Below, piece after piece: positions 26,455-36,534 of a DNA stretch of 64,000 bases. The notes beneath the pieces were generated by a model. That model searched no databases. It was not told the DNA's origin and worked only from the letters and a program-made list of their open reading frames with translations. Position 1 is the stretch's first letter. The number at the start of each line of letters is the position of its first letter. The DNA lies in assembly GCA_937925095.1 (NCBI GenBank), contig CALEXX010000005.1, positions 1 through 64,000 on the forward strand. Reading direction: 5' to 3'. The stretch comes from an uncultured Leptotrichia sp. Its GTDB lineage: Bacteria > Fusobacteriota > Fusobacteriia > Fusobacteriales > Leptotrichiaceae. The position numbers and the translations under genes were made by a program.

Positions 26455-27750
26455 ATGAGATTAAATAAAAAGAATGGAATAAAGATATTTTATATATTGA
26501 TTTTATTTGTACTGTATAGTTTTCTGCTAAAAAAATATGACTATACGATAAAGTATTTAACGAACTTCTTATTTGTAATCTTTATATTTATAAATTTTGT
26601 TTTTGGGCAGCTGGATTTTTATGCGGAAAGATTCAGACTAAAGGATGTATTTATAAATTTTGGGATAGATTTTGTCTTTTCAGCCATAATATTTATGTTT
26701 TTGAAGGATTGGGACATATTTTTAATTTTTTTTGTAATTTTTTTATTTCAGACTATGTTTAGAAGACTCACATGCTTAAAGTATGTAAAGAAAAATAATG
26801 TCCTCATATTTGGTTCAAATCACATTGTGAACAATGTGCAGGAAGACTTAATTAATAATCTGGACTATAACTATGTTGGGTATATTTCCAACAATAGAAG
26901 CAGGGCAACTAAATATCTTCTTGGCAGATATGATGAAATGGAAAGAATTATAGAGGAAAAAGAAGTGAATATGCTGGTAATAGTTAAAGATATAAAGGAT
27001 CCATCTTTTGCAGTTTATTTAAAAAGACTTTTTGATTTAAAAATAAATGGATTGAAGGTATTAAGCTATAAGGAATTTAATGAGAGTATCCAGAAAAAAA
27101 TAGATATTGATCAGATTAATGAAGAATGGCTGCTTGAATCAAACGGTTTTGATATATTGAATAATGAAAGCCAGCGGAATATAAAAAGAGGACTTGATTT
27201 AATAATCGCAGTTATACTGATGGTTATTGCCAGTCCTATTGCATTAATTGCCGCAATAATAATAAAAATTGAATCTAAAGGTCCTATTATATTTAAACAG
27301 GTACGTATAGGAGAAAATGGCAAGAAATTTAAAATATATAAATTCAGGAGTATGAAAATTCATGATGAAAAAAAATATCCTAAATACACTTTAGACAATG
27401 ATGACAGAATAACAAGATTTGGGAAATTTATGAGAAAAACAAGAATTGATGAACTTCCTCAGCTTTTCTGCATCATGAAGGGGACAATGAGCTTTGTCGG
27501 TCCAAGACCTGAATGGGATCTTCTTGTGGAGGAGTATAAGGAAAAAATACCCTACTATAACCTCAGACATATGATAAAACCTGGAATAACAGGGTGGGCT
27601 CAAGTTATGTATCCTTACGGTGAGTGTGTTGAAGATGCAAAAAGAAAACTGGAGTATGACCTGTATTATTTAAAACATCAGGATTTGATACTGGATGTAC
27701 TGACAATAATGAAAACTGCTAAAACAGTTATCTTTGGTAAGGGAAAATAG
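26455..27750 (+). CDS. Undecaprenyl-phosphate sugar phosphotransferase (initiating, WbaP-like)
   Basis: A 431-residue polyisoprenyl-phosphate hexose-1-phosphate transferase. Four or five N-terminal helices (about residues 8-105) precede a CoA-binding-like cytoplasmic region. The catalytic domain runs from about 240: KRGLDLIIAVILMVIASPIALIA re-entrant helix, GPIIFKQVRIGENGK, KFRSMK, RITRFGKFMRKTRIDELPQL and the signature SFVGPRPEW. It loads the first sugar phosphate onto undecaprenyl phosphate and so starts O-antigen synthesis at the inner membrane. The sugar cannot be told from the sequence. Confidence 0.9.
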   Translation: MRLNKKNGIKIFYILILFVLYSFLLKKYDYTIKYLTNFLFVIFIFINFVFGQLDFYAERFRLKDVFINFGIDFVFSAIIFMFLKDWDIFLIFFVIFLFQTMFRRLTCLKYVKKNNVLIFGSNHIVNNVQEDLINNLDYNYVGYISNNRSRATKYLLGRYDEMERIIEEKEVNMLVIVKDIKDPSFAVYLKRLFDLKINGLKVLSYKEFNESIQKKIDIDQINEEWLLESNGFDILNNESQRNIKRGLDLIIAVILMVIASPIALIAAIIIKIESKGPIIFKQVRIGENGKKFKIYKFRSMKIHDEKKYPKYTLDNDDRITRFGKFMRKTRIDELPQLFCIMKGTMSFVGPRPEWDLLVEEYKEKIPYYNLRHMIKPGITGWAQVMYPYGECVEDAKRKLEYDLYYLKHQDLILDVLTIMKTAKTVIFGKGK

Positions 27751-27813
27751 AAATTGAATGAATAGAGAATGATTATAAGGGAAATAAAAAATTAAATAAA
27801 AATGGGAGGAATT

Positions 27814-28671
27814 ATGAAAGGAATTATCCTTGCAGGAGGAAGTGGTACAAGACTTTATCCTTTAACAAAATCAATATCAAAACAGATTATGCCAATTTAT
27901 GATAAACCGATGATTTATTATCCTTTATCTGTACTTATGCTGGCAAATATAAGGGAAATACTTATAATTTCAACAGAAAGGGATTTACCGGTTTTTAAGG
28001 AATTGCTTAAGGATGGTAGTGAACTTGGATTAAAGCTTGAATACAAAGTTCAGGAAAAACCAAATGGTCTTGCAGAAGCCTTCATAATAGGAGAAGAATT
28101 TATAGGAGATGACAACGTAGCCCTTATACTTGGAGATAATATATTCTATGGTAGTGGATTTAGAGGATTGGTGGAAGAAGCCGCAAAACTTGAAAGTGGA
28201 GCAATAGTATTTGGATATCCTGTAAAAGATCCTAGAGCCTATGGAGTAGTTGAATTTGATGAAACTGGAAAAGCAATTTCACTTGAGGAAAAACCTAAAA
28301 ATCCTAAATCAAATTATGCAATACCGGGATTATATTTCTATGACAATACAGTTGTGGAAAAGGCTAAAAATGTAAAACCTTCAGCAAGAGGGGAAATAGA
28401 AATAACAACTGTTAATGAAATGTACCTTTCTGAAGGGAAATTAAATGTAAAAAATTTAGGAAGAGGAGTAGCCTGGCTTGATACAGGAACTCATGATGCC
28501 TTACTTGAAGCGGCAAATTTCGTACAGACTGTGCAAAAAAGACAAGGATTTTATATTGCCTGTATAGAGGAAATTGCTTATGCAAAAAGATGGATAAATA
28601 AGGAACAGTTATTAAAACTTGCAGAACCAATGATGAAAACCGAGTATGGAAAGTATTTGGAAGCTCTCTAG
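27814..28671 (+). CDS. rmlA: Glucose-1-phosphate thymidylyltransferase
   Basis: A 285-residue RmlA/RfbA: MKGIILAGGSGTRLYPLTKSISKQ, YDKPMIYYPLS, GDNIFYG, VFGYPVKDPRAYGVVEFDE, EEKPKNPKSNYA, WLDTGTHDALLEA. It makes dTDP-glucose, precursor of dTDP-rhamnose and of dTDP-amino sugars. An ATG at 27802 is in frame, but GGGAGG lies between it and the ATG at 27814, which gives the standard N-terminus. rmlD is at 44.7 kb; rmlB and rmlC are not in this window. Confidence 0.95.
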   Translation: MKGIILAGGSGTRLYPLTKSISKQIMPIYDKPMIYYPLSVLMLANIREILIISTERDLPVFKELLKDGSELGLKLEYKVQEKPNGLAEAFIIGEEFIGDDNVALILGDNIFYGSGFRGLVEEAAKLESGAIVFGYPVKDPRAYGVVEFDETGKAISLEEKPKNPKSNYAIPGLYFYDNTVVEKAKNVKPSARGEIEITTVNEMYLSEGKLNVKNLGRGVAWLDTGTHDALLEAANFVQTVQKRQGFYIACIEEIAYAKRWINKEQLLKLAEPMMKTEYGKYLEAL

Positions 28672-28685
28672 AAAGAGGAGGAAAT

Positions 28686-29597
28686 ATGAAAACAAGAGTG
28701 CAGATTTTACTTTCAACTTACAATGGTGAAAAATTTTTGGAAGAACAATTGGAAAGTATTTTAAATCAAAAAGGAGACTTTTTATTAAAAATATTGGTAA
28801 GAGATGACGGTTCCCGAGATGGTACTTTAGAAATATTAGAAAAATATTCGAAAAAAATTGAAATGCAAATAATAAGAGGAGAAAATATAGGAGTAAATAA
28901 TAGCTTGAGAGAACTATTTATGAATTGTGATATTGATTGTGATTATTTTGCGATAAGTGACCAGGATGATGTATGGTTGGAAAGTAAACTTCAAACAGCA
29001 ATAGAAAGTTTATCAAAAAATGAGAATAAACTAAAAATGTTTGCTTCAAGATCTTTAGTGACAGATATTAATATGAATGTCGTTGGAAAAACACAAGATC
29101 CGGGAAATAGACTATCGTATTATAACGCAATGGTTCAAAATGTTTGTCCAGGTCATACTCAAGTATTTAATAAAAATGTTATATTAAAACTTAGACAAAA
29201 TTATAGTGAAAATATTTTTGTAATAGATTGGTGGATATATTTACTAGTTTCATCAATGGGAGAAATAACTTTTAATAGAAGTTGTTTTGTAAAACATAGA
29301 CAGCATGGACTGAATTCTGCAGGATATGAATTGAATTTTTGGAAAAAATTAAAAAAGAGAATTTATTTTTTGAATAAATATAAAAAAAGTCCTGTATCAG
29401 AACAATTAAATAGTTTTTTTGAAATTTATAAAGATCAAATGAAAGATGAATATAGAATAGAAACAGAAAAATTTTTTAATAGTCAAAGAAATATTATCTT
29501 TAGAATAAAGTATATTTTATTTTCCAAAGTTTTTAGATATGGGAAATTTGAAAATTTAATATTTAAATTATTATATATTTTAGGTAAATACAAATAG
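28686..29597 (+). CDS. Family 2 glycosyltransferase (rhamnosyltransferase-like)
   Basis: A 303-residue GT2: VQILLSTYNGEKFLEEQLESIL, RDDGSRDGTLEIL, DQDDVW (metal site, about residues 96-101), ARS and HTQVFNKNV stretches. This is the pattern of bacterial rhamnosyltransferases and related O-antigen enzymes; the dTDP-sugar genes in the locus fit that. From this gene on, codon use shifts strongly to CAA (Gln) and TTA (Leu). AGGAGG precedes the ATG. Confidence 0.87.
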   Translation: MKTRVQILLSTYNGEKFLEEQLESILNQKGDFLLKILVRDDGSRDGTLEILEKYSKKIEMQIIRGENIGVNNSLRELFMNCDIDCDYFAISDQDDVWLESKLQTAIESLSKNENKLKMFASRSLVTDINMNVVGKTQDPGNRLSYYNAMVQNVCPGHTQVFNKNVILKLRQNYSENIFVIDWWIYLLVSSMGEITFNRSCFVKHRQHGLNSAGYELNFWKKLKKRIYFLNKYKKSPVSEQLNSFFEIYKDQMKDEYRIETEKFFNSQRNIIFRIKYILFSKVFRYGKFENLIFKLLYILGKYK

Positions 29598-29614
29598 GAA
29601 AAAGGATGTAAAGA

Positions 29615-30772
29615 ATGAAGACAAATATACTTGTCGAATGCCCTGAATTGATTTCTTCTGTGAAAATTGGCGTTCTGGATTTATTAGAGAATAGGGAAGA
29701 ATGTAATATAGAATTTAGAAGAACAAGTACTATAACGAAACATGATATTCTATGGTCTGATGTTGTTATTTCTGTGAGAGGCTGTGAAAAAGCTTCATTA
29801 AAAATAATGGAATCAGCAAATAGGGCTGGAAGATATACAATAATGTTTCTAGATGATGATTTGATAAATATTCCTTTAAATTTAGATTCTACGAAGTATT
29901 ATAATGATAAAAAGTTAAAAAAATATATATTGGAAATTTTAGCAAATTGTCAAATATTATGGGCTGTAAATCCAAGAATAATAGAAAAATATTCAAAATA
30001 TACAATTAAAAAAAATGGAGTTCTAGGAAAAGTTCCTATGAAAATAGAAATAGAAAAAAAGGAATGGAAAGAACCAGTAAAAGTTTTATATGCAGGGTCA
30101 ATAGATCATAAACAAACTTTACAGAAAATAATAAGTCCTGTTATTACAAAATTTGATGAAATTATAAATGAAAAAATAACGTTTACTTTTATTGGGGCAA
30201 ATCCTGAAATTGAGAAAACAAAACACTACAATTATTTTCAAGATTATGAGTCATATAAAAAATTTGTGATTGAAGGGAAATTTGATATAGGTCTTGCACC
30301 TATAGAAACAACGGAATTTTATAAATCAAAATACTATAATAAATTTTTAGAGTATACGTCAATTGGAGTTGTGGGAATTTACACAGATACGGAACCATAT
30401 AATTTAATAATAAAAGATGGAATTAATGGATTTTTATGTGAAAATAATCCAGAAAAATGGTATTTGAAAATAAAAAAAATAATAGAAAACCCTTCTAAGA
30501 TAGCAGAAATTTTAGAAAATGCACAAAGACAAGTGAGAGAAGATTATAATATTAATGTAGTAAGTAATGAAATATTAACTTTAATACCAGAGTTAATAGA
30601 ATATAAGGCTAAAGAAAAGAATATAAAAAATATAAGATTAGAAAATATAAAACTAATATTTTACATGGAAAGAATACAATTATTAATGAGGATATATGGA
30701 CTAAAATCAATAATTGTGATACCCTATAAAATATTAAAAAAAATTATAAAAAAAGTAATAGGGAGAAAGTAA
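29615..30772 (+). CDS. GT4-like glycosyltransferase (GT-B fold)
   Basis: A 385-residue protein with a degenerate N-terminal Rossmann half. Its C-terminal half is GT-B-like: KVLYAGSIDHKQTL, ITFTFIGANPEIE, KFDIGLAPIETTEFYKSKY and FLEYTSIGVVGIYTDTEPY ... INGFLCENNPEKWY. The E-x-x-S-x-G/TDTEPY region takes the place of the usual EX7E nucleotide-binding motif. It likely transfers a sugar in O-antigen assembly. A paralogous C-terminal half appears inside the 831-residue protein at 32318. Confidence 0.8.
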   Translation: MKTNILVECPELISSVKIGVLDLLENREECNIEFRRTSTITKHDILWSDVVISVRGCEKASLKIMESANRAGRYTIMFLDDDLINIPLNLDSTKYYNDKKLKKYILEILANCQILWAVNPRIIEKYSKYTIKKNGVLGKVPMKIEIEKKEWKEPVKVLYAGSIDHKQTLQKIISPVITKFDEIINEKITFTFIGANPEIEKTKHYNYFQDYESYKKFVIEGKFDIGLAPIETTEFYKSKYYNKFLEYTSIGVVGIYTDTEPYNLIIKDGINGFLCENNPEKWYLKIKKIIENPSKIAEILENAQRQVREDYNINVVSNEILTLIPELIEYKAKEKNIKNIRLENIKLIFYMERIQLLMRIYGLKSIIVIPYKILKKIIKKVIGRK

Positions 30773-30774
30773 GA

Positions 30775-31557
30775 ATGAAAGATTATTTTGTTGGATTATG
30801 GAGAGACAGGTTTATATTATCAAGTCTAGTGAGAACAGATTTAAATTTAAAATATAAAAAATCCGTACTAGGTGTAGCGTGGTCAATATTAACTCCTCTA
30901 GGTTTAGTTGTTATAATAGGAATTGTATACTCTATTATTTTTAATATGAAAATGGAAGATTTCATCCCTGGACTTTTTGCAGGATTGAACCCGTGGATTT
31001 TTTTAATTGGATCTGCTGATGGAGGAACTATGGCATTTATAGGTGCAGAAGGATATTTAAAGCAGACAAATACAAATGCCCAAATTTTCCCTTTAAGAAA
31101 TGTATTGGTAAATTTTATAAATTTACTATATAGTGTACTGGCTTTCTTTATGATATATATTTTTTTAAAACCTGATATGTTTAACTTTGGAATGCTAATG
31201 GCAATAGTAGGTTTAATAATAAATTTAATATTTGCAATAGCTTCATCGAATGTATCCGCAGTAATTAATTTGAAAATTAGAGATTTTCAGCCTTTTCAGT
31301 CATTAATTTATCAAGGATTGTTTTATGCGACACCGATAATTTTTCCGGCAAAAATCTTAAAAGAAAAAGGTTTTGAATTTCTTTACAGAATTAATCCATT
31401 TTACTATATGATAGAAGTAATAAAAACACCATTATTAGGGGAAAAGCTTCCTTCAATGGATGTCTATCTGATTGCGATTGCAATATCAGTAGTCTGGTTT
31501 CTTTTTAGTATATTTTTAGTAATGAAAGAAAAAAAATATATAGCATTTAGATTATAA
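30775..31557 (+). CDS. wzm: Polysaccharide ABC exporter, permease (Wzm)
   Basis: A 260-residue ABC-2 type permease with six helices. It has the polysaccharide exporter start (RDLNLKY-like: VRTDLNLKYKKSVLGVAWSILTPL), the NFINLLYSVLAF region and the typical QGLFYATPIIFP ... YRINPFYYMIEVIKTPLL C-terminal half. With Wzt it exports undecaprenyl-diphosphate-linked O-antigen across the inner membrane. It starts two bases after the previous gene and is followed by wzt after 20 bases. Confidence 0.92.
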   Translation: MKDYFVGLWRDRFILSSLVRTDLNLKYKKSVLGVAWSILTPLGLVVIIGIVYSIIFNMKMEDFIPGLFAGLNPWIFLIGSADGGTMAFIGAEGYLKQTNTNAQIFPLRNVLVNFINLLYSVLAFFMIYIFLKPDMFNFGMLMAIVGLIINLIFAIASSNVSAVINLKIRDFQPFQSLIYQGLFYATPIIFPAKILKEKGFEFLYRINPFYYMIEVIKTPLLGEKLPSMDVYLIAIAISVVWFLFSIFLVMKEKKYIAFRL

Positions 31558-31577
31558 TTTTAGAGAGGAAGTCATAA

Positions 31578-32315
31578 ATGAGTCATATAATTTTAAAAGA
31601 TATAGATTTATACTTTAAAACAAAAAGGGAAAAAAGAATAAAAGATTTTTTAATAACTGGCAGTAAGAAGTTTAATAAATTTTCAGAAGATGGTACAGTT
31701 CATGCAATAAAAAAAATGAATTTAGAGATAAAAGAAGGAGAGAGAGTTTCTATAATTGGACATAATGGAGCTGGGAAAAGTACATTCTTAAAAATGATTT
31801 CAGGAATATATCCTCCAACAAATGGTACATTAGATGTTTCAGGAAAAATATCAAGTATGTTTGAACTGGCTACAGGGTTTGAAATGGAATCATCTGGATG
31901 GGATAACATATATTTAAGAGGATTAATGCTGGGAGAAACTCCTAAAAGCATAAAAGAAAAAATGAAGGAAATAGCAGAATTTTCAGAATTAGGAGAATTT
32001 TTGGATATGCCTGTAAAATACTACTCTTCAGGAATGTTTGTACGTTTGGCTTTTTCAGTTTCAACAGCAATAAGACCTGATATATTATTACTCGATGAAG
32101 TTGTTGCTGCAGGAGATGCATCATTTTTAAAAAAAGCGGAAAAAAGAATGAATGAAATGATAGATGTTGCTAAAATAATGGTATTAGTTACACATTCAAT
32201 GGGTACAGCAAAAGATTTAACAAACAGATGCCTGTGGTTCGAAAAAGGTGAAATTATGATGGATGGAAAACCGGATGAAGTTATAGAAGAGTATTTAAAA
32301 AATATGAAGGAGTAA
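31578..32315 (+). CDS. wzt: Polysaccharide ABC exporter, ATPase (Wzt)
   Basis: A 245-residue ATPase: Walker A GHNGAGKST (about residues 61-69), ELATGFEMESSGWDNIYLRG, signature YYSSGMFVRLAFS, Walker B ILLLDEVVAAGDASF and switch VTHS. These match the TagH/Wzt/KpsT group. It has no C-terminal carbohydrate-binding domain, so there is no sign of a non-reducing-end cap requirement for export. GAGAGG precedes the ATG. Confidence 0.92.
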   Translation: MSHIILKDIDLYFKTKREKRIKDFLITGSKKFNKFSEDGTVHAIKKMNLEIKEGERVSIIGHNGAGKSTFLKMISGIYPPTNGTLDVSGKISSMFELATGFEMESSGWDNIYLRGLMLGETPKSIKEKMKEIAEFSELGEFLDMPVKYYSSGMFVRLAFSVSTAIRPDILLLDEVVAAGDASFLKKAEKRMNEMIDVAKIMVLVTHSMGTAKDLTNRCLWFEKGEIMMDGKPDEVIEEYLKNMKE

Positions 32316-32317
32316 AG

Positions 32318-34813
32318 ATGAAGGTAAAAGATATATTACAAGATAATTCAGAATGGATACAAGGGGAAAATTATGCAGAACAAAAACCCATAGTATCAGT
32401 TTTACTTCCAACTTTTAGAAGGGCAAGAGATGGATATTTCGAAAGAGCTGTTCAGTCAGTTTTAAATCAAACATTTAAAGATTTGGAGTTAATTATCATA
32501 GATGATGCATCAACAGATGGAACAAAAGATTTAATAGAATATTTTATGAAAATAGATCCAAGAGTCCAATGTATAAGACACAAACAGAATGTTGGATTAC
32601 CGGCGATAAGTGAGTACGAAGGATATATGAAAGCAAGAGGGGAATATATAGCTTTTATATTTGATGATAACGAATGGGATAAAGACTATATATCTAAAAC
32701 AATGGCTTTTATGATTAGAGAGAAAGTAAAAGCTTCTTTTGGTATAGTTAAATTATATTACGGTGAAAAGGAAAATGAATATGTTTCTTTAGGGGAAGAG
32801 AAAAATAAATACAAAATGAATGATATTTATGTGACTAATTTTATTGGAAATGCAGGAGTTGTACTACACAAAGAAGTAATAGAAAATGTAGGATTGTATG
32901 ATCCCCATGTCTCAATAAAAAGATTATGTGATTGGGATTTATGGAGAAGAATTTGTCAGAAATATGATTTTGAATTTACAAATGTAGATGCCAGTTCAGA
33001 ACACGGATTTAAATTAAATGATTCTTTGGGTAATACTGAAAATTTAGATTCATGGGTCAGTTTAGAGCAAATGTCCAAAAATAGGGATAGACATCTTTTA
33101 CCAGATAAATTTTTAGATTATGATATTTTTGAAATTAATGAGAACGATACAGATTTATTCATTGATACAGTAGAAAAAGAAATTAGTAATTATGAGAAAA
33201 AAGACTGGTTTATAAAAAGTGATGATAAAAATTTTAGTATTAAAATTTTAAATATAAAAAAACAGAATGATAGAATAGTAAAAAAGAGAATAACGGTAGT
33301 GTATCTTTCTTTAGATGCTACAGCAAATGTATCTTTTTTAAGATACAGTAAAATTTATGATAATATTATATTCAGATTTGAAAATAGGATTTCATTACTA
33401 AAAGAAACAATAAGTTTTTCAGATGCTTTTATTTTTATGAGAGGATTGGATGACTTTAAGGAAATAATAAAAGTATGTGATAAGATGGGGATACCATATT
33501 ATTATTATATAGATGATAATTTTATTATGTTGTCAGAAGATATAAATGAACAAAATATTATATTAAATAAAAATGAAGCAAAAGCAATCAAAAAAATGTC
33601 TATTGAAACTAAAAAAATCAAAGATTATGATTTTAAAAAGGTTTTCTGTAGTACAAAAACATTGAAAACTTTTTTTCTAGAAAATAATTTACATACAGAT
33701 GTAGAAGTTTTAAATCCGGTTATCGATAAAGATAATATCGATACTCATGAATATTCGAATAAAAGTATATCTATAGCTTTTATGGGAGGAAGTTTTAGAA
33801 ATGAAGTGCTAAAAGAGATTGTGTTACCAGCAATTATTAAATTAGCAAAAGAAATTAAAGTGAATTTTTATTATCCTAAAAATAAAGAAGAAGACAATTT
33901 TGAAAAAATCTGTAAAAAAAATCCACAAATAAATTTTGTTTCTGTTGAAAAAACTTTTTCTTTACCTAAATTATTAAAAAGATTTTCTAAATATAATATT
34001 GATATATTAGTACATTGTGGTTCAGAGATGAAAAATGGAATTTATAAAACAGAAAACTCTCTTTTAAATGCTGTCCAATTAGGAGCAATATTAGTTACCA
34101 GTGATATAGAGCCTTACAAAACTGTTTTTGACAGTAAGGAAGAATATATCAGAGTTGGAAATTCAGTTGAAGAATGGTATTTAAAATTAAAAAAACTATC
34201 TCAAAATAAAGAATTGAGAAAAGAAATATATCTAAAATCTTATAACTACTGTAATCAAATTTATTCAGGAGATAGTGAAATCAAAGTTTTAGAAGAAATT
34301 TTTAATGATTTTCAAGCAACAAAATATATAGATTTTATAAAGAGATATAGAAAATTTTCTAATAATAATGAAAATTTATATTTAGTAGATGATAATAAAA
34401 AATCATTAAAAAATACAAAATTAAATTTTTCAGGACTTATAAAAAATAAAAGAAGATATAATATAAAATGTAATATTGACAAAATTAATAGATTAGGGCT
34501 ACTATTTGCTTCATATGGAGAACCTGAAGGGCATATAATTATTAGAATATTAGAAAAAAATATAATACTAAGAGAAATTTCTTTTGAAATGGAAAATTTT
34601 GTAAAAGATAGTTGGACTTATATAGATTTTGATACAATAAATAATAGTCTAGACAAAGTATTTACAATAGAATTGGAATTTTTCTATGAAAAAGGTTCGG
34701 TATTAATGGGTGTGTTTGAAAATACAGAAAAGAGAACTTTTAAATATAAATTATTGAATAAATTAAAGTATCCTGCAAAAGGGTTAGATGTACTTTGTGT
34801 AGACTGTAAATAA
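32318..34813 (+). CDS. Large multidomain glycosyltransferase (GT2 + GT-B-like + C-terminal domain)
   Basis: An 831-residue protein that starts two bases after wzt. Residues about 20-250 are GT2 (VSVLLPTFRRARDGYFERAVQSVL, IDDASTDGT, FDDNEWD). Residues about 325-680 are a GT-B-like half with KYNIDILVHCGSEMKNGIYKTENS, ILVTSDIEPYKTV and VEEWYLKLKKLS, close in style to the enzyme at 29615. The last 130 residues are a lysine-rich, beta-type region of unknown role, perhaps carbohydrate binding. It probably makes two linkages of the repeat unit. No membrane helix. Confidence 0.82.
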   Translation: MKVKDILQDNSEWIQGENYAEQKPIVSVLLPTFRRARDGYFERAVQSVLNQTFKDLELIIIDDASTDGTKDLIEYFMKIDPRVQCIRHKQNVGLPAISEYEGYMKARGEYIAFIFDDNEWDKDYISKTMAFMIREKVKASFGIVKLYYGEKENEYVSLGEEKNKYKMNDIYVTNFIGNAGVVLHKEVIENVGLYDPHVSIKRLCDWDLWRRICQKYDFEFTNVDASSEHGFKLNDSLGNTENLDSWVSLEQMSKNRDRHLLPDKFLDYDIFEINENDTDLFIDTVEKEISNYEKKDWFIKSDDKNFSIKILNIKKQNDRIVKKRITVVYLSLDATANVSFLRYSKIYDNIIFRFENRISLLKETISFSDAFIFMRGLDDFKEIIKVCDKMGIPYYYYIDDNFIMLSEDINEQNIILNKNEAKAIKKMSIETKKIKDYDFKKVFCSTKTLKTFFLENNLHTDVEVLNPVIDKDNIDTHEYSNKSISIAFMGGSFRNEVLKEIVLPAIIKLAKEIKVNFYYPKNKEEDNFEKICKKNPQINFVSVEKTFSLPKLLKRFSKYNIDILVHCGSEMKNGIYKTENSLLNAVQLGAILVTSDIEPYKTVFDSKEEYIRVGNSVEEWYLKLKKLSQNKELRKEIYLKSYNYCNQIYSGDSEIKVLEEIFNDFQATKYIDFIKRYRKFSNNNENLYLVDDNKKSLKNTKLNFSGLIKNKRRYNIKCNIDKINRLGLLFASYGEPEGHIIIRILEKNIILREISFEMENFVKDSWTYIDFDTINNSLDKVFTIELEFFYEKGSVLMGVFENTEKRTFKYKLLNKLKYPAKGLDVLCVDCK

Positions 34814-34843
34814 AACAATAAATAGTTAAGAAAGGAAAAGTTT

Positions 34844-35356
34844 ATGACACATAATTTTCAAAATGAATTTGAAGATATTGTTTTAAAGCCTCTAGAACAA
34901 AAAAATATAGAAGATTTAAGGAACCTAAGAAATAAGGAAGAAAACAGAAAATGTTTTATATATCAGAAGGAAATAACAAAAGAAGAACAGGAAAACTGGT
35001 ATAAGAAATATTCAGAAAAAGAAGAAGATGTTATGTTTTCTGCTTTTTTAAAAGAAAATGAGGAATATCCGATAGGATTTGCAGCTCTTTATGATATTGA
35101 TAAAAATAGTAAAAAATGCGAATTTGGGAGAATAATAGTCGATAAAAGTAAAGTTACAAAAAAAGGAATTGGTTATCAGATAACAAAATGTTTATGCAAT
35201 ATAGGTTTTCAAGATTTAGGATTAGATATGATATATCTGGAAGTTTTTTCTGATAATATTCCAGCTTTAAAAACCTACTTAAAAGCAGGATTTATTGAAA
35301 AAAATAGATATAAAAAAGAAGATAGAGAAATAATTTATATGGAATTATATAAATAA
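34844..35356 (+). CDS. GNAT-family N-acetyltransferase for nucleotide amino sugar
   Basis: A 170-residue GNAT: LRNLRNKEENRKCFIYQKEIT start, IGFAALYDIDKNSKKCEFGRIIVD, the acetyl-CoA loop KKGIGYQITKCL, and LEVFSDNIPALKTYLKAGF. This subgroup (with PseH and WecD) often acetylates amino sugars. The next gene is a sugar aminotransferase, so the pair likely makes a dTDP- or UDP-acetamido sugar. AAAGGAAAAG precedes the ATG. Confidence 0.83.
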   Translation: MTHNFQNEFEDIVLKPLEQKNIEDLRNLRNKEENRKCFIYQKEITKEEQENWYKKYSEKEEDVMFSAFLKENEEYPIGFAALYDIDKNSKKCEFGRIIVDKSKVTKKGIGYQITKCLCNIGFQDLGLDMIYLEVFSDNIPALKTYLKAGFIEKNRYKKEDREIIYMELYK

Positions 35357-35400
35357 GTTATCAAAAAAATAAAATAAATAAGAAATTTGGGAGGAAAAAA

Positions 35401-36534
35401 ATGGCAATACAAGTATTAAAACCAAAATATCATGTGGAAGAGTGCTTAAATGAAATTAGAGAGTGTCTAGAAATTGGATGGACAGGAATGGGATTCAAAA
35501 CAGTTGAATTTGAAAATAAGTGGAAGGAATATACAGGACATAAGAATGCTCATTTCTTAAATTCAGCAACTGTTGGATTACATCTTGCAGTGGAAATTTT
35601 AAAGAAAGAAAATGGTTGGCAAGAAGGAGATGAAATAATAACAACTCCTATAACGTTTGTTTCAACAAACCATGCTATATTATATGAAAAATTAGTTCCA
35701 AGATTTGCAGATGTTGATGAATATTTATGTTTAGATCCTGAAGATGTTAAAAGAAAAATAAACAATAAAACTAAAGCAGTTATGTTTGTAGGTTATGGAG
35801 GAAGAGTAGGAAAATTAAAAGAAATAATAAAAATATGTCAGGAAAATAATTTAAAACTTATATTAGATGCTGCACATATGTCAGGAACTAGAGTAGATGG
35901 AGTTGTTCCAGGAACATGGGATGGTATAGATGTTACAGTTTATTCTTACCAGGCTGTTAAAAACTTACCAACAGCAGACAGTGGTATGATTTGTTTTAAA
36001 GAAGAAGAATATGACAAAATATGTAGAAAATTAACTTGGTTAGGTATAAATAAAGATACTTATGCAAGAAGTGGAGACAAAGGAACATATAAATGGAAAT
36101 ATGATGTAGAATATTTAGGATATAAAGATCATGGGAACTCTATAATGGCAGCAATTGGATTAGTTGAGTTGAAATACTTAGATGAAACAAATGCTTATAG
36201 AAGAGAATTAGTAAAAGAATACAACAAATTCTTTGAAGGAAATGATAAAATAAATATAATAAATGCACCTAATGCAGATGAATGTTCCTTCCATATCTAT
36301 GAAATAGAAGTAGATGATAGAGATGGATTATTAGAATTCTTACAACAAAATGACATCTATCCAGGAGTTCATTACAGAGATAATACAGAATATGAAATGT
36401 ATTCTTATGATAAAGGAAAATGTCCTAATGCACATAGAATATCTGAAAGAATCTTAACATTACCATTACATTTATGGTTAACAAAAGAAGATGTTAAGTA
36501 TATTGCGGAAAAAGTGATAGAGTTTGTTAAATAA
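35401..36534 (+). CDS. DegT/DnrJ/EryC1/StrS aminotransferase (sugar PLP enzyme)
   Basis: A 377-residue aminotransferase: FENKWKEYTGHKNAHFLNSATVGLHLAVE, TTPITFVSTNHAI, ILDAAHMSG and the PLP lysine in SYQAVKNLP (K187). ILTLPLHLWLTKEDVKYI is the usual C-terminus. It transfers an amino group from glutamate to a keto-sugar nucleotide. Together with RmlA and the GNAT it would give an N-acetylated amino sugar, for instance of the dTDP-Fuc3NAc or Qui3NAc type; the keto-isomerase such a route needs is not seen here. GGGAGG precedes the ATG. Confidence 0.93.
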   Translation: MAIQVLKPKYHVEECLNEIRECLEIGWTGMGFKTVEFENKWKEYTGHKNAHFLNSATVGLHLAVEILKKENGWQEGDEIITTPITFVSTNHAILYEKLVPRFADVDEYLCLDPEDVKRKINNKTKAVMFVGYGGRVGKLKEIIKICQENNLKLILDAAHMSGTRVDGVVPGTWDGIDVTVYSYQAVKNLPTADSGMICFKEEEYDKICRKLTWLGINKDTYARSGDKGTYKWKYDVEYLGYKDHGNSIMAAIGLVELKYLDETNAYRRELVKEYNKFFEGNDKINIINAPNADECSFHIYEIEVDDRDGLLEFLQQNDIYPGVHYRDNTEYEMYSYDKGKCPNAHRISERILTLPLHLWLTKEDVKYIAEKVIEFVK

